Translations under genes and position numbers: made by a program | Notes under the pieces: model-generated | What the model saw: only the letters and a program-made list of their open reading frames with translations | Databases searched by the model: none | Told to the model about the DNA's origin: nothing | Part shown: one piece after another, positions 23,876 through 32,189 of the stretch | Numbering within the stretch: the stretch's first letter is position 1 | How the letters are laid out: the number at the start of each line of letters is the position of its first letter | Source: Haloferax gibbonsii ATCC 33959 | GTDB taxonomy: Archaea > Halobacteriota > Halobacteria > Halobacteriales > Haloferacaceae | Direction of reading: 5' to 3' | NCBI RefSeq assembly: GCF_000336775.1 | Contig: NZ_AOLJ01000015.1 | Coordinates: forward strand, 124,001 to 188,000 | DNA length: 64,000 nt

Positions 23876-26008
23876 TTACACCAGTGCGAAGGCGACGAGC
23901 GCCAGCGCGGACAGTCCGAGGGCGTACTTCAGCCCGCTGAGGGCGCTGTTGTCTGCCAGTTTTCCGGCGAGGAGTCCGCTTCCGACCGCCTGAATCAGCG
24001 CGGAGTGGAAGAACACCACGTGGAAGTTCGCCAGCGGCACCGACGAGATGCCGATGGGGAGCGACTGTCCGTCCATCGACGCGGACGCCGACGGCCCGGT
24101 CATCTCGGCGAGGGGGCCGAGGTAGCTCGCACCGAGCATCAGGATGACGAACAGGTAGACGAAGTACCCGATGACGACGATGGCGATGTAGGAACCCATC
24201 GCGCGACGGCGGGACTTTTCGAGCTTGTACCGGTTGCGGGTGTCCTCCGCGGCGACGCTGAGGACGCGCGAGAGGTCGCCGCTGGTGCGGCCGCCGCTGG
24301 CGATGAGCCGGATGACCCGCGAGAGCTGCGGGACGTTGAGCCGGCTGGCGAACGCCATGAGCGCCGAGTGGGCGTCGTGGTTCCAGCGGATGTCGTTGCG
24401 GAGCGCGCGGAGTTCGTCCGCGAGCGCGCCGTTCGACCACCGGGAGACGAGCGCGAGCGCCTCGACCAGCGAGATACCCATCTGGTTGGCGCTCGACAGC
24501 AGGTTCAGCGTGTCGGGGAAGCGCCGTTCGAGCGTGCGCTCGCGGCGGGTCCGAAGCTCGTGGAAGACCGTCAGGGGGACCGCGACGATGGCGAACGGGA
24601 GGACGACGAACCAGACCGTCGTGTTGTACGGGTTCGCGAGCATGGCGTCGAGCGTCGGCGTCGCGAGGCCGAGCACGAAGACGCCGACGACCGACAGGAC
24701 CGCGAGGGGCACCGTGACGACCGCCGAGAGGTACGGCTGGCGGCGCATGATGTCGAGCGGGTCGCCGACGAGCGTCCGAAGCTCGTACACCGCGTTTTCC
24801 CGGCGGTAGTCGTCGAGTCGTTCGTCGACGAAGCCGCCGTCGGAGGCGACCTTGCCGCCGCCCCAGCGGGCCTCGCGGGCGCGCTGGACTTCGCGGCGCA
24901 TCGCGCCGAGGAAGTTGGCCACGACCGTCCGAATCTCTTCGAGGACGGTCACGTCGTGTTTCGTCCGGACCGTGTCCTGCGTGTACGGCGAGGAGAGCAC
25001 GTCCACGAGGAGCAGGAACAACGCCATCCCCAGCGGGAAGATGAGGTAGTTCAGGGCGTACAGCTGGACGAGCGTGTCGCCGCCGAGGAAGCTGATGACC
25101 ATCAGGGTGACGATGAGCAGCAGCGGCGCGGCGACGAACGCGGCGACGAACACCTCGGAGAGCATCGACAGCGTCTCGATGAAGTCCTCCTGCTCGTCGC
25201 GGGCCTCTTCGAGGTACGTCGCGGACTCGCGGTCGAGGAAGGCGGTCACATCGCCGCCGGAGTCGAGGACCGAAAGGAGGTCGTCGAGGAACTGCTCGAA
25301 GTTAATCGAGGGCGTCAGGTTCCGGGAGTTGCGGAGCGCCGTGAACAGGTCGTTGCCGAACAGGTCCATGTCGCGGGCGATCATCTCGAACTCGCGGGAC
25401 ACCTCGCCGTAGTCGGGCGCGTCGGCGACGGAGCGGATGACTTCGAGGAAGCTCATCCCGCCGTGGCTGAGCGCGTACATGTAGACGATGGCGTGCGGGA
25501 GCAGGATGTCGATGCTCCGGCCGCGCATCTCGGCGCGGCTCTTGGGGAGGTAGTACCGGGCGTAGTAGGTCCCGGCGGCCGCCAATCCGCCGACGAGGCC
25601 GACGAGGGCCGCGCCGAGGATGGGCACCTTGTAGGGGAGCAGGGGAACGACGTACTGCGCCGCGATGCCGAAGCTCACGGGGCTCGACGCGTTCGCCAGC
25701 ACGCCCGCGCGGGCGAGGACGAAGGTGAGCGCGAGCCCGACGAGCGAGCCGAACACCGCGGTGACGAACGCCAGTTTGAGCGACTGCGTGAGGTACAGGT
25801 CGTAGGTCGTACCCACGCGGGTCTGGTTCAGCCAGCGCTGGAGGTCGCGGTGGCCCGCCGGGTTACGCTTGAAGTACGTGCGGACGTACCCGTAGCGCTG
25901 GCGGAGCCGCTTGACCTCCTCGGGCGACTCGTCGAAGTGTTCGCGCGGGAAGTACTGCTCGACCTCGTAGTCGGGCAGGGGAACCGAGGACGACGAGTCA
26001 GCGGGCAT
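23876..26008 (-). CDS. pilC: Type IV pilus assembly membrane protein (PilC/TadC family)
   Basis: A 710-residue platform protein with two T2SSF-type domains: one around residues 190-330 (YALSHGGMSFLEVIRSVADAPDYG, ending in hydrophobic AAFVAAPLLLIVTLMVIS) and one around 500-640 (LLSSANQMGISLVEALALVSRWSNG, RLIASGGRTSGDLSRVLS). Extra membrane helices lie between and at the C-terminus. It would anchor the PilB ATPase and pull pilin subunits out of the membrane. Its start overlaps the pilB stop by 11 nt. Haloferax-type genomes carry several pilB-pilC pairs, so the symbol denotes the family, not a specific paralogue. Confidence 0.87.
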   Translation of the reverse strand: MPADSSSSVPLPDYEVEQYFPREHFDESPEEVKRLRQRYGYVRTYFKRNPAGHRDLQRWLNQTRVGTTYDLYLTQSLKLAFVTAVFGSLVGLALTFVLARAGVLANASSPVSFGIAAQYVVPLLPYKVPILGAALVGLVGGLAAAGTYYARYYLPKSRAEMRGRSIDILLPHAIVYMYALSHGGMSFLEVIRSVADAPDYGEVSREFEMIARDMDLFGNDLFTALRNSRNLTPSINFEQFLDDLLSVLDSGGDVTAFLDRESATYLEEARDEQEDFIETLSMLSEVFVAAFVAAPLLLIVTLMVISFLGGDTLVQLYALNYLIFPLGMALFLLLVDVLSSPYTQDTVRTKHDVTVLEEIRTVVANFLGAMRREVQRAREARWGGGKVASDGGFVDERLDDYRRENAVYELRTLVGDPLDIMRRQPYLSAVVTVPLAVLSVVGVFVLGLATPTLDAMLANPYNTTVWFVVLPFAIVAVPLTVFHELRTRRERTLERRFPDTLNLLSSANQMGISLVEALALVSRWSNGALADELRALRNDIRWNHDAHSALMAFASRLNVPQLSRVIRLIASGGRTSGDLSRVLSVAAEDTRNRYKLEKSRRRAMGSYIAIVVIGYFVYLFVILMLGASYLGPLAEMTGPSASASMDGQSLPIGISSVPLANFHVVFFHSALIQAVGSGLLAGKLADNSALSGLKYALGLSALALVAFALV

Positions 26009-28193
26009 CGTCGGCCTCCCGGTCGTCGTCGTCGCTCACGGCTTCGTCCGCGTCCGAGGCGTCATCGGCCGGCGCGGGGCCAGCCTCCGCGATATCGTCG
26101 AACTCGGTGGCGTCGTCGCTGTCGACGACTTCGGAGTCGTCAGCGTCCGAGGCGTCGTCAGCGACGGCATCGGCATCGTCATCGCCGACGACTTCCCAGC
26201 CATCGGCGGCAGCGTCAGCGTCAGCGTCAGCGTCGCCGTCGCCGTCCGCGCCGTCGTCCAACTCGATGTCGAACAGGTCAGCGAGCAGGCGCTCGGTCTC
26301 GGGCGAGACCTCGATTTCGTCGTCGTCGAGGTCGTCCCCCGCGGCGTCGTCCTCGTCACCCTCGTCGACGGAGACCAGCGAGGTCTCGGCGTAGACGTGC
26401 GCGAGGAGGCCTTCGCGGTCGCGCTCGAAGCGGCGAATCATCGCGGAGACCGTCAGGTAGTCGTCGACGCCCGAGGCGGCGATGTACCGGAGCACGTCGG
26501 CGCGAACGTCGAGTTCGTACTGCAGGTCTGCCTTGGTCCAGCCGCGCTCGGCGGCGATTTCGTCGAGGACGACCGAGTCGCCGACGCGCTCGTGGGCGTC
26601 GTTCTCGGGGTTGCGCTTGAACACGTCGCGGAGTTCGACCTCGCCGTCGTCGTCGACGCCGGCGATTTCGGTGACGGCGATGTTCCGGCGGGTCCGGTCG
26701 CCGTCGAGGTGAATCTGCTTTTGCACCGAGATGATGTCGAGGTCCGAGAGCATCTGGGCGGGCACGCCGAGGGGCTCGTTGCGCATGCGGTGGACCACGC
26801 CCTCCGAGGAGTCGGCGTGGAACGTCGTGTACGCGGTGTGGCCCGTGGCGATGGAGTGGAAGAACGTCAGTGCGACGCGTTCTTCCGTGCGAATCTCACC
26901 GACCAGCAGGTACTCGGGGCGCTGTCGGAGCGCGGCCTGCAGGAGCGCGTACATCGACACCTCGCCGCGGCCGTCGGCCGTGAACGTGTCGCGGGTGACG
27001 GACTGAATCCAGTTGTCGTGCGGGAGGGTGATTTCGCGCGTGTCCTCGATGGAGACGACCTTCGCGTGGCCGGGGACGAAGAAGGACACCGCGTTCATCG
27101 AGGTGGTCTTCCCGGAGCCCGTGCCGCCCGCGAAGATGAGCGAGCGGTTGTTCTCGATGGCGAGCCAGAAGTACGCCATCTGCTCGACGCTGAAGGTGTT
27201 CCAGCGCACGAGGTCGACCGGCGACAGCGGCACGTCCGAGAACTTCCGGATGGTGAAGTTCGACCCGCGGGTGGCGACGTCGGAGCCGAGAGTCAACTGG
27301 ACGCGGGAGCCGTCCGGGAGGCTCGCGTCGACGAGCGGGTCGGAGACGGTCACCTGCTTGCCCGCGCGTTGCGCGAGGCGGATGGTGAACGACGAGAGGT
27401 CGCCGTCGTCGAAGACGACGTTCGTCGGCACGTCCCGGTAGACGCTGTGGAAGACGTAGACCGGCACGTCGTCGCCGTCACAGGAGATGTCTTCGATACC
27501 CGGGTCCCGCATCACGGGGTCGATGCGGCCGAAGTGGATGAAGTCGCGGAGCAGGAAGTAAAACAGCTTCCAGAGCGACCCCTCTTCGACCGTCGCCGCG
27601 TGTTCGGTGATTATCTCGCGGGCCTCGTCGTCGAACACGTCCTCGCGGTCGCCGTCGGCGTCGAGGTCGCGGTACAGGAGGCTGTTGCGCAGAATCTTCG
27701 TCAGGTCGTCGCGCACGAAGTCCTCGAAGTCGTCGAGGCGCGGTTCGCTCACGTGGTACCGGTGTTCGCGCTTCTCGTGGTCGTACAGGATGGAGACGAA
27801 CGCGAAGGGCTTGTTCACCCAGTAGTGTTCGACGGCCTCGACGCCCTCGAGGAACGAGAAGTCGAAGAACTGGTCTTCGATGAACGCCTCCGAGGGCGTC
27901 GGCGCGAACGCCGTCTCGTCGTCGATTTCGGCGAAGAACGCCTTCACCTCGCGGAGGACGGCCTCCCGGAGCGTTTCCGGGCGGTCTTCGTCCGCCGCTT
28001 CGTCGTCGGTGGGGTCTTCGACGGGGCCGTATTCGATGCGGTCCGACGCGGGGACCGGTAGTTCACTCGCGCGGGCGGCCATCGCCTCCGGACCGGTCGT
28101 GGGGACCAGTTCGGCGGTGCCGGCACCGTCTGCTCGGAACGATTCTTCGCCATCGAGGCGGTCAGTCTGGGAGTTCTTGTCAGGAGACGCCAT
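25998..28193 (-). CDS. pilB: Type IV pilus assembly ATPase (PilB/TadA-VirB11 family)
   Basis: A 731-residue secretion ATPase. Walker A is GGTGSGKT (356-363), the Asp box is SIEDTREI (about 381), Walker B YLLVGEIR (428-435) and the His box GHTAYTTFHAD (451-461). The N-terminal 90 residues are acidic and probably disordered, and the C-terminal 110 or so are an Asp/Ala/Glu-rich low-complexity tail. It powers assembly of the pilin-like proteins encoded downstream, on the cytoplasmic face. First gene of the operon; upstream DNA carries only a weak TATA candidate (CATACTTAC on the minus strand, 28225-28233). No prepilin peptidase is in the window. Confidence 0.9.
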   Translation of the reverse strand: MASPDKNSQTDRLDGEESFRADGAGTAELVPTTGPEAMAARASELPVPASDRIEYGPVEDPTDDEAADEDRPETLREAVLREVKAFFAEIDDETAFAPTPSEAFIEDQFFDFSFLEGVEAVEHYWVNKPFAFVSILYDHEKREHRYHVSEPRLDDFEDFVRDDLTKILRNSLLYRDLDADGDREDVFDDEAREIITEHAATVEEGSLWKLFYFLLRDFIHFGRIDPVMRDPGIEDISCDGDDVPVYVFHSVYRDVPTNVVFDDGDLSSFTIRLAQRAGKQVTVSDPLVDASLPDGSRVQLTLGSDVATRGSNFTIRKFSDVPLSPVDLVRWNTFSVEQMAYFWLAIENNRSLIFAGGTGSGKTTSMNAVSFFVPGHAKVVSIEDTREITLPHDNWIQSVTRDTFTADGRGEVSMYALLQAALRQRPEYLLVGEIRTEERVALTFFHSIATGHTAYTTFHADSSEGVVHRMRNEPLGVPAQMLSDLDIISVQKQIHLDGDRTRRNIAVTEIAGVDDDGEVELRDVFKRNPENDAHERVGDSVVLDEIAAERGWTKADLQYELDVRADVLRYIAASGVDDYLTVSAMIRRFERDREGLLAHVYAETSLVSVDEGDEDDAAGDDLDDDEIEVSPETERLLADLFDIELDDGADGDGDADADADAAADGWEVVGDDDADAVADDASDADDSEVVDSDDATEFDDIAEAGPAPADDASDADEAVSDDDDREADDAR

Positions 28194-28581
28194 TCTCTGG
28201 AAATACTGAACGGTAGGAACGGCTGTAAGTATGGTGCGACTAGATGAGCGAATTCGGCCGGTTAGGCCCGAACTACCGGCGTATTCCGGAATTCATCTGG
28301 TCCGTTCTCGACGGGGAATCGAGGTGGGGTGGTCACCAACCCCGCCCGCGAGAGAGTGGCAATTGAGTTACAGTATTCGGCCGCGCGCACCGTTCACGGC
28401 CGACGCGTCGGCGAGAAACGACGATATTCAGCGTAAGAACAGTGTTACCAATAGGCACAGGCCGTCTGTCGTCGGAATTCCATCCTTCAGCCCCGTCGTG
28501 GCCTTGCGATTTCGGTCCTTCCTAGCGGGTGGAAACGGGACGAACCTTCAAGAGAAGCGGCGTTGTATGTAAGGATGTATT
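28194..28581. other. 388-bp intergenic region, no gene seen
   Basis: It separates divergent pilB and the CBS gene and should carry both promoters. An open frame at 28231-28572 has poor haloarchaeal codon usage and no recognisable motif, and I do not call it. A cruciform-like GGGGTGGT-C-ACCAACCCC lies at 28325-28342. CGGAATTC occurs twice (near 28290 and 28476). Confidence 0.5.
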
Positions 28582-29724
28582 ATGGATATTGCTGATATCG
28601 CCACTCCTGATTTCATCGAGGTCGACGTTGACGAGCGATTAGGCAAAGTCCGCTCCATCTTCGAGCGGGAAAACCCTAAGGGCATCATCGTCCAGGACGA
28701 CGGCGAGTACGCGGGCGTCATCGGTGAGAAGCAGCTCATCAACTCGCACGTCGAAGACAACACCAAAGCGGCCGCGCTGACGAAGGCCGTCCCCAAGATA
28801 GACCGTCACGAGAACGTGCGCGAGGTCGCGCGCATGCTCGTCGAGGGCAACACGAAGGTCGCGCCGGTCTACGAGGGCGAAAAACAGTACGGCATCATCA
28901 CGCAGGACGCCATCCTCGAGGCCGTCCTCGACAACCTCGACGCGCTGACCGTCGAGCAGATTTACACCGACGACGTGGTCACCATCGGCGAGCGCGACCA
29001 CCTCGGACAGGCCATCAACCGCCTCCGCGAACACGGCGTCTCGCGGCTGCCGGTCGTCGACCGGGACGGCCGCCTCGCGGGCATCCTGACCACGTACGAC
29101 CTCGTCGAGTTCATGGTGCGCGACGAGGGTCGGCAGGGCAAACAGGACCGCCGCGGCGACACCGACCGCATGCTCGACCTCCCGGTCTACGACCTGATGA
29201 GCAGCCCGGCGCGCACGGCGACGCCCGAAGAGAGCGTCCGCGACGCGGTCGCGCGCATGCTGGAACACGACATCGCCGGGCTCGTCGTCACGCCCGCCGA
29301 CGACGACGGCGAGGTCCTCGGTGTGGTGACCAAGACCGACGTGCTCCGCGCGCTCACCTACACCGAAGAAGAGCAGATGGACGTGCAGGTCACGAACATC
29401 GGCCTCCTCGAGACGCTGAGCCGCGCCGACATCAACTCGGCCATCACCGAGGTCGCGGACAAGTACCAGCGGATGAGCGTGCTCCACGCCCACGTCCGCT
29501 TCCACGAGCACAAGGAGAAGCTCCGCGGCACGCCGCTCATCCAGTGCCAGATTCGGCTCCGCACGAGCCACGGCCAACTGGCCGGCAGCGGCGAGGGCTA
29601 CGGCGCGGAACACGCGTTCCACGTCGCGCTCGACAAGCTCGAACGCAACGTGCTCGAAGTCAAGGGCTTCGAGGCCGACGAGCGCTACCGCGGTCAGCTC
29701 CTCCGGAAGCTGAACGAGCTGTAA
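28582..29724 (+). CDS. Four-CBS-domain protein with C-terminal S30AE/HPF-like domain
   Basis: A 380-residue protein. Four CBS motifs are visible at about residues 1-55, 65-120, 125-185 and 200-262 (for example GVSRLPVVDRDGRLAGILTTYDLVEF and IAGLVVTPADDDGEVLGVVTKTDVLRAL). Paired CBS domains bind AMP/ATP-type ligands and report energy state. Residues about 280-365 follow the S30AE (HPF/RaiA/YfiA) pattern: an N-terminal helix (DINSAITEVADKYQRM), then paired strands including QIRLRTSHGQLAGSGEG, then YGAEHAFHVALDKLERNVLE. A role in energy-controlled ribosome hibernation is therefore plausible (inference). A weak purine-rich AAGGATG precedes the ATG. Confidence 0.82.
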   Translation: MDIADIATPDFIEVDVDERLGKVRSIFERENPKGIIVQDDGEYAGVIGEKQLINSHVEDNTKAAALTKAVPKIDRHENVREVARMLVEGNTKVAPVYEGEKQYGIITQDAILEAVLDNLDALTVEQIYTDDVVTIGERDHLGQAINRLREHGVSRLPVVDRDGRLAGILTTYDLVEFMVRDEGRQGKQDRRGDTDRMLDLPVYDLMSSPARTATPEESVRDAVARMLEHDIAGLVVTPADDDGEVLGVVTKTDVLRALTYTEEEQMDVQVTNIGLLETLSRADINSAITEVADKYQRMSVLHAHVRFHEHKEKLRGTPLIQCQIRLRTSHGQLAGSGEGYGAEHAFHVALDKLERNVLEVKGFEADERYRGQLLRKLNEL

Positions 29725-29821
29725 CGCCGACGCACCGGTCACACCGGTACGCCCGAAATCGAAACGCGAACGGAACACAGGAGCAGGATCGGGCCGGGTC
29801 GTCCGCCCGGTCGCGTCGACC

Positions 29822-29826
29822 TTTTT
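29822..29826 (+). terminator. T-run between the CBS gene and radB
   Basis: TTTTT lies about 98 nt after the CBS gene stop and directly beside the stop codon of convergent radB. Confidence 0.4.
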
Positions 29827-30516
29827 CTACACGTCAGTCGCCGAGAGCCCGCGGTCCGTTATCTTGAACGTCGCCGTCTCCCCGGCGGGTTTCGCGCGGT
29901 GCTTTTCGAGCGTCGCCCGGCGGTTGCCGCCGCGGAAGCGGTCGAGGCGGACGACGGTGCCGGTCCAGTGTTCGAGGGTGTGGCCGCCGAGCGCCCGCGT
30001 CCGGTCGGTGTCGGGGTCGGAGTACACCTGATTCGTCAGGACGACCGCGAGGTCGTGTTTGCGCGCGAGCGACAGCAGGTGCGTGACCTGCCGGGCGACC
30101 CGACGGAGCGCCTCGCCGCCGTCGCCCTCGGCGGTCCGTTCGAGCCGGTAGAAGCCGGTCGCGGAGTCGAGGACGATGAGGTCGGCGTTGGGGGCGAACT
30201 CCTCGGCGTCGCGGACGGCCTGTTCCTGGTCCTCGAAGTCGTACGCCTCGCTTATCATCAGCCGCGAGGTCACAGACTCCACGTCCTCGGGGGCGACCGC
30301 CTCCGCGAGCTGTTGGAAACGGTCGACCGACAGTCCCTCGGTGTCGATGTAGACGACGGTGCCGCCCGCCGCGGCGACCCGGACCGCCGCCGAGAGCGCG
30401 ACGTTGGTCTTGCCGGCCGCGGAGGGGCCGTACACCTGCGTGACGGTGCCGCGTTCGAACCCGCCGTCGAGGAGGTCGTCGAGCGCCGTGCACCCGGTGG
30501 AGACTGACTCTGTCAC
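29827..30516 (-). CDS. radB: DNA repair and recombination protein RadB
   Basis: A 229-residue RecA-family ATPase lacking the N-terminal HhH domain of RadA, the normal RadB architecture. Walker A is GPSAAGKT (30-37) and Walker B LIVLDSATG; VVLTNQVYSD and the LGGHTLEHWTGTVVRL loop are RadB/RadA-like. The start is the GTG at 30516, giving MTESVSTGCTALDDLLDGG; the upstream extension is an Arg-rich shadow. RadB is a recombination mediator helping RadA load on ssDNA. It is divergent from an RNase H-fold protein, possibly functionally linked. Confidence 0.92.
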   Translation of the reverse strand: MTESVSTGCTALDDLLDGGFERGTVTQVYGPSAAGKTNVALSAAVRVAAAGGTVVYIDTEGLSVDRFQQLAEAVAPEDVESVTSRLMISEAYDFEDQEQAVRDAEEFAPNADLIVLDSATGFYRLERTAEGDGGEALRRVARQVTHLLSLARKHDLAVVLTNQVYSDPDTDRTRALGGHTLEHWTGTVVRLDRFRGGNRRATLEKHRAKPAGETATFKITDRGLSATDV

Positions 30517-30625
30517 GTCAGGTGGTGGGTGCCACCGGCCGAAAAAGACCCCGGTCGCCCGCCGCGGTACGGGCCGCCGCTTCGGCGCCAGTCCGCGACC
30601 GTCGAGGGCGACCCGCGCACGACGG

Positions 30626-30630
30626 TTTAT
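30626..30630 (+). promoter_or_regulatory. TATA-like box of the RNase H-fold gene
   Basis: TTTAT is centred 28 nt before the GTG at 30656. This fits a leaderless start and supports that start codon. Confidence 0.5.
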
Positions 30631-30655
30631 TCGTCGCCGTCGCCAAGGGAGGGAC

Positions 30656-31402
30656 GTGATAGTCGTCGCCACCGCGGACTTCGACCTCTACCACGAGGCC
30701 GTGTCCGAACTCCGGAGCCGAGGAGTCGCCTTTACCACCGTCGAGCCGGGCGACCCGCTTCCCGAGCGGGCGCGGGTCCTCCTTACCGGCCCGGACGACG
30801 ACCTCGACGGCGTCGATACCGGCGGCGACGTGACCCGCGTGACCGCGACCGGCGACGACGCGCGCCGCGCCGTCGACGAGGCGCTCGCGAGCCTCCGCGG
30901 CGGCGACGGACGGACCGTCGTCGGGGTGGACCCCGGAACCAGACCCGGCGTCGCCGTCCTCTCGGGCGAGACGGTCGTCGCCGCGTTCCACGTCCCGCTT
31001 TCGGACGCCGTCGAGGTCATCCGCCGCGAGACCGAGGACGCGGTCGACCCCGTGGTCCGCATCGGCGACGGCGCGCGCCTGCAGGGCGCGAAGCTCATCA
31101 ACGACCTCGACGACGTCGCGGTCGAACTCGTCGACGAGACCGGAACGACGCCGTACCTCGGGACCGGCGCGCGCGGCATGGGCGACGTGCTCGCCGCGGT
31201 GAACATCGCCCGCCGGGACGGCGAGCGCATCGAATCCCGCGAGATAGAACCGACCGAGGGCGAACTCACGCGCATCAAGGCGCGCTCGCGCGAGGCGTCC
31301 GAGGACAACCGCACCATCGACGACGCGCTCGCGCGCCGCGTCGCCGGCGGGGAACTGAGCATCGACGAAGCGCTGGACGAACACCGCTCGCGCGAGGAGT
31401 GA
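30656..31402 (+). CDS. RNase H-fold (RuvC-like) protein of unknown function
   Basis: A 248-residue protein starting at GTG. Residues 1-80 form a small domain of their own. From residue 87 the sequence TVVGVDPGTRPGVAVLSGETVVAAF is the first-strand signature of RuvC/YqgF-type RNase H folds, with Asp92 as first acidic residue. Further acidic candidates are Asp138 (VVRIGDGA), Glu157/Asp160/Glu161 (ELVDE) and Asp177 (GMGDVLAAVNIA). A basic helix (LTRIKARSREASEDNRTIDDALARR) ends the protein. It could be a structure-specific nuclease, and its divergent position next to radB fits DNA repair. Neither activity nor role is proven by sequence. Confidence 0.7.
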   Translation: MIVVATADFDLYHEAVSELRSRGVAFTTVEPGDPLPERARVLLTGPDDDLDGVDTGGDVTRVTATGDDARRAVDEALASLRGGDGRTVVGVDPGTRPGVAVLSGETVVAAFHVPLSDAVEVIRRETEDAVDPVVRIGDGARLQGAKLINDLDDVAVELVDETGTTPYLGTGARGMGDVLAAVNIARRDGERIESREIEPTEGELTRIKARSREASEDNRTIDDALARRVAGGELSIDEALDEHRSREE

Positions 31403-31583
31403 GCGTCGCGGCGGCGGTTTCGACGCCGTTAACGGCCGCCTAACGGTGCTCTACGCGACCGGTCGAGTGGGCCGTGATTCGAGCGGTCGACGGGGAAAGA
31501 ACGCTATTAACGTGACTCTCGGTTTATGAGACGCACCCTCCCCGATTCATACCTACGTTCTCCCGACGCGTATCTCGTGTCGC

Positions 31584-32123
31584 ATGAGCACATCACGCAC
31601 CCCCGAAGTCGGGCGACGGACGTACCTGAAGGCACTCGGCGTCGGCGCGCTCTCGCTCGGCGCGTTCGCCTCGCCCGCGGCGGCGCACCGCGGGGCGCTC
31701 CAGCGCGAACTCGCGTCGGTTCGGGCGGCCACGTCGAAGTACGCCGACGTTCGGAAGGCCATCGCGGACGGCTACGTCCTCGGCAGTCCGTTCGTGCCGG
31801 GCATGGGCTACCACTACGTGAACCACCACTACATCATCGAGAACTACGACGACGAGGTCGATATCACGAAGCCCGCCGCGCTCGTCTACGGGAAAAACGA
31901 GGGCAACGGCAAGGAGGAACTCGTGCTCGGCGCGGCCGAGTACCTGTTCGACGAAGTGCAAGAATACGAGGGGCCGTTCCCGGACCCGTTCCACGGCGAC
32001 AGCGACGACGGCATGTGGGGCTTCGCCGGTGGCCACTGGGGCCTCCACGCGTGGGTCCACGTGAACAACCCCGCGGGGACGTTCGCGCCGTTCAACTCCC
32101 GGCCGCAGTTCAACGAGAAGTGA
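31584..32123 (+). CDS. Tat-exported His/aromatic-rich protein of unknown function
   Basis: A 179-residue protein with a clear Tat signal (GRRTYLKALGVGALSLGAFASPAAA) and no lipobox, so probably secreted or cell-surface soluble. The mature part matches a loosely defined family found in bacteria and archaea: GMGYHYVNH, a short LVYG...ELVLGAAEYL segment, then GHWGLHAWVHVNNPAGTFAPFN near the C-terminus. Conserved His and Trp suggest metal or cofactor binding, but no function is known to me. Folding before export (Tat) would suit a cofactor protein. Monocistronic, facing larC tail to tail. Confidence 0.7.
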   Translation: MSTSRTPEVGRRTYLKALGVGALSLGAFASPAAAHRGALQRELASVRAATSKYADVRKAIADGYVLGSPFVPGMGYHYVNHHYIIENYDDEVDITKPAALVYGKNEGNGKEELVLGAAEYLFDEVQEYEGPFPDPFHGDSDDGMWGFAGGHWGLHAWVHVNNPAGTFAPFNSRPQFNEK

Positions 32124-32189
32124 CCTGACGGGTCGGCCGCGGCCGCTTTTTTCGGCGAATCGTTCCGGACGGTGAGCCTCGCGAATCGC

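Noticed and set aside
23870-26620. A 916-residue plus-strand open frame opposite pilC and pilB
   Set aside because: It is the mirror of real genes with Arg/Glu/Asp-rich shadow composition ending in an Arg run; the minus strand has intact PilC and PilB motifs.
28231-28572. A 113-residue open frame between pilB and the CBS gene
   Set aside because: Codon usage and composition do not match neighbours, and it occupies the region that must hold two divergent promoters.
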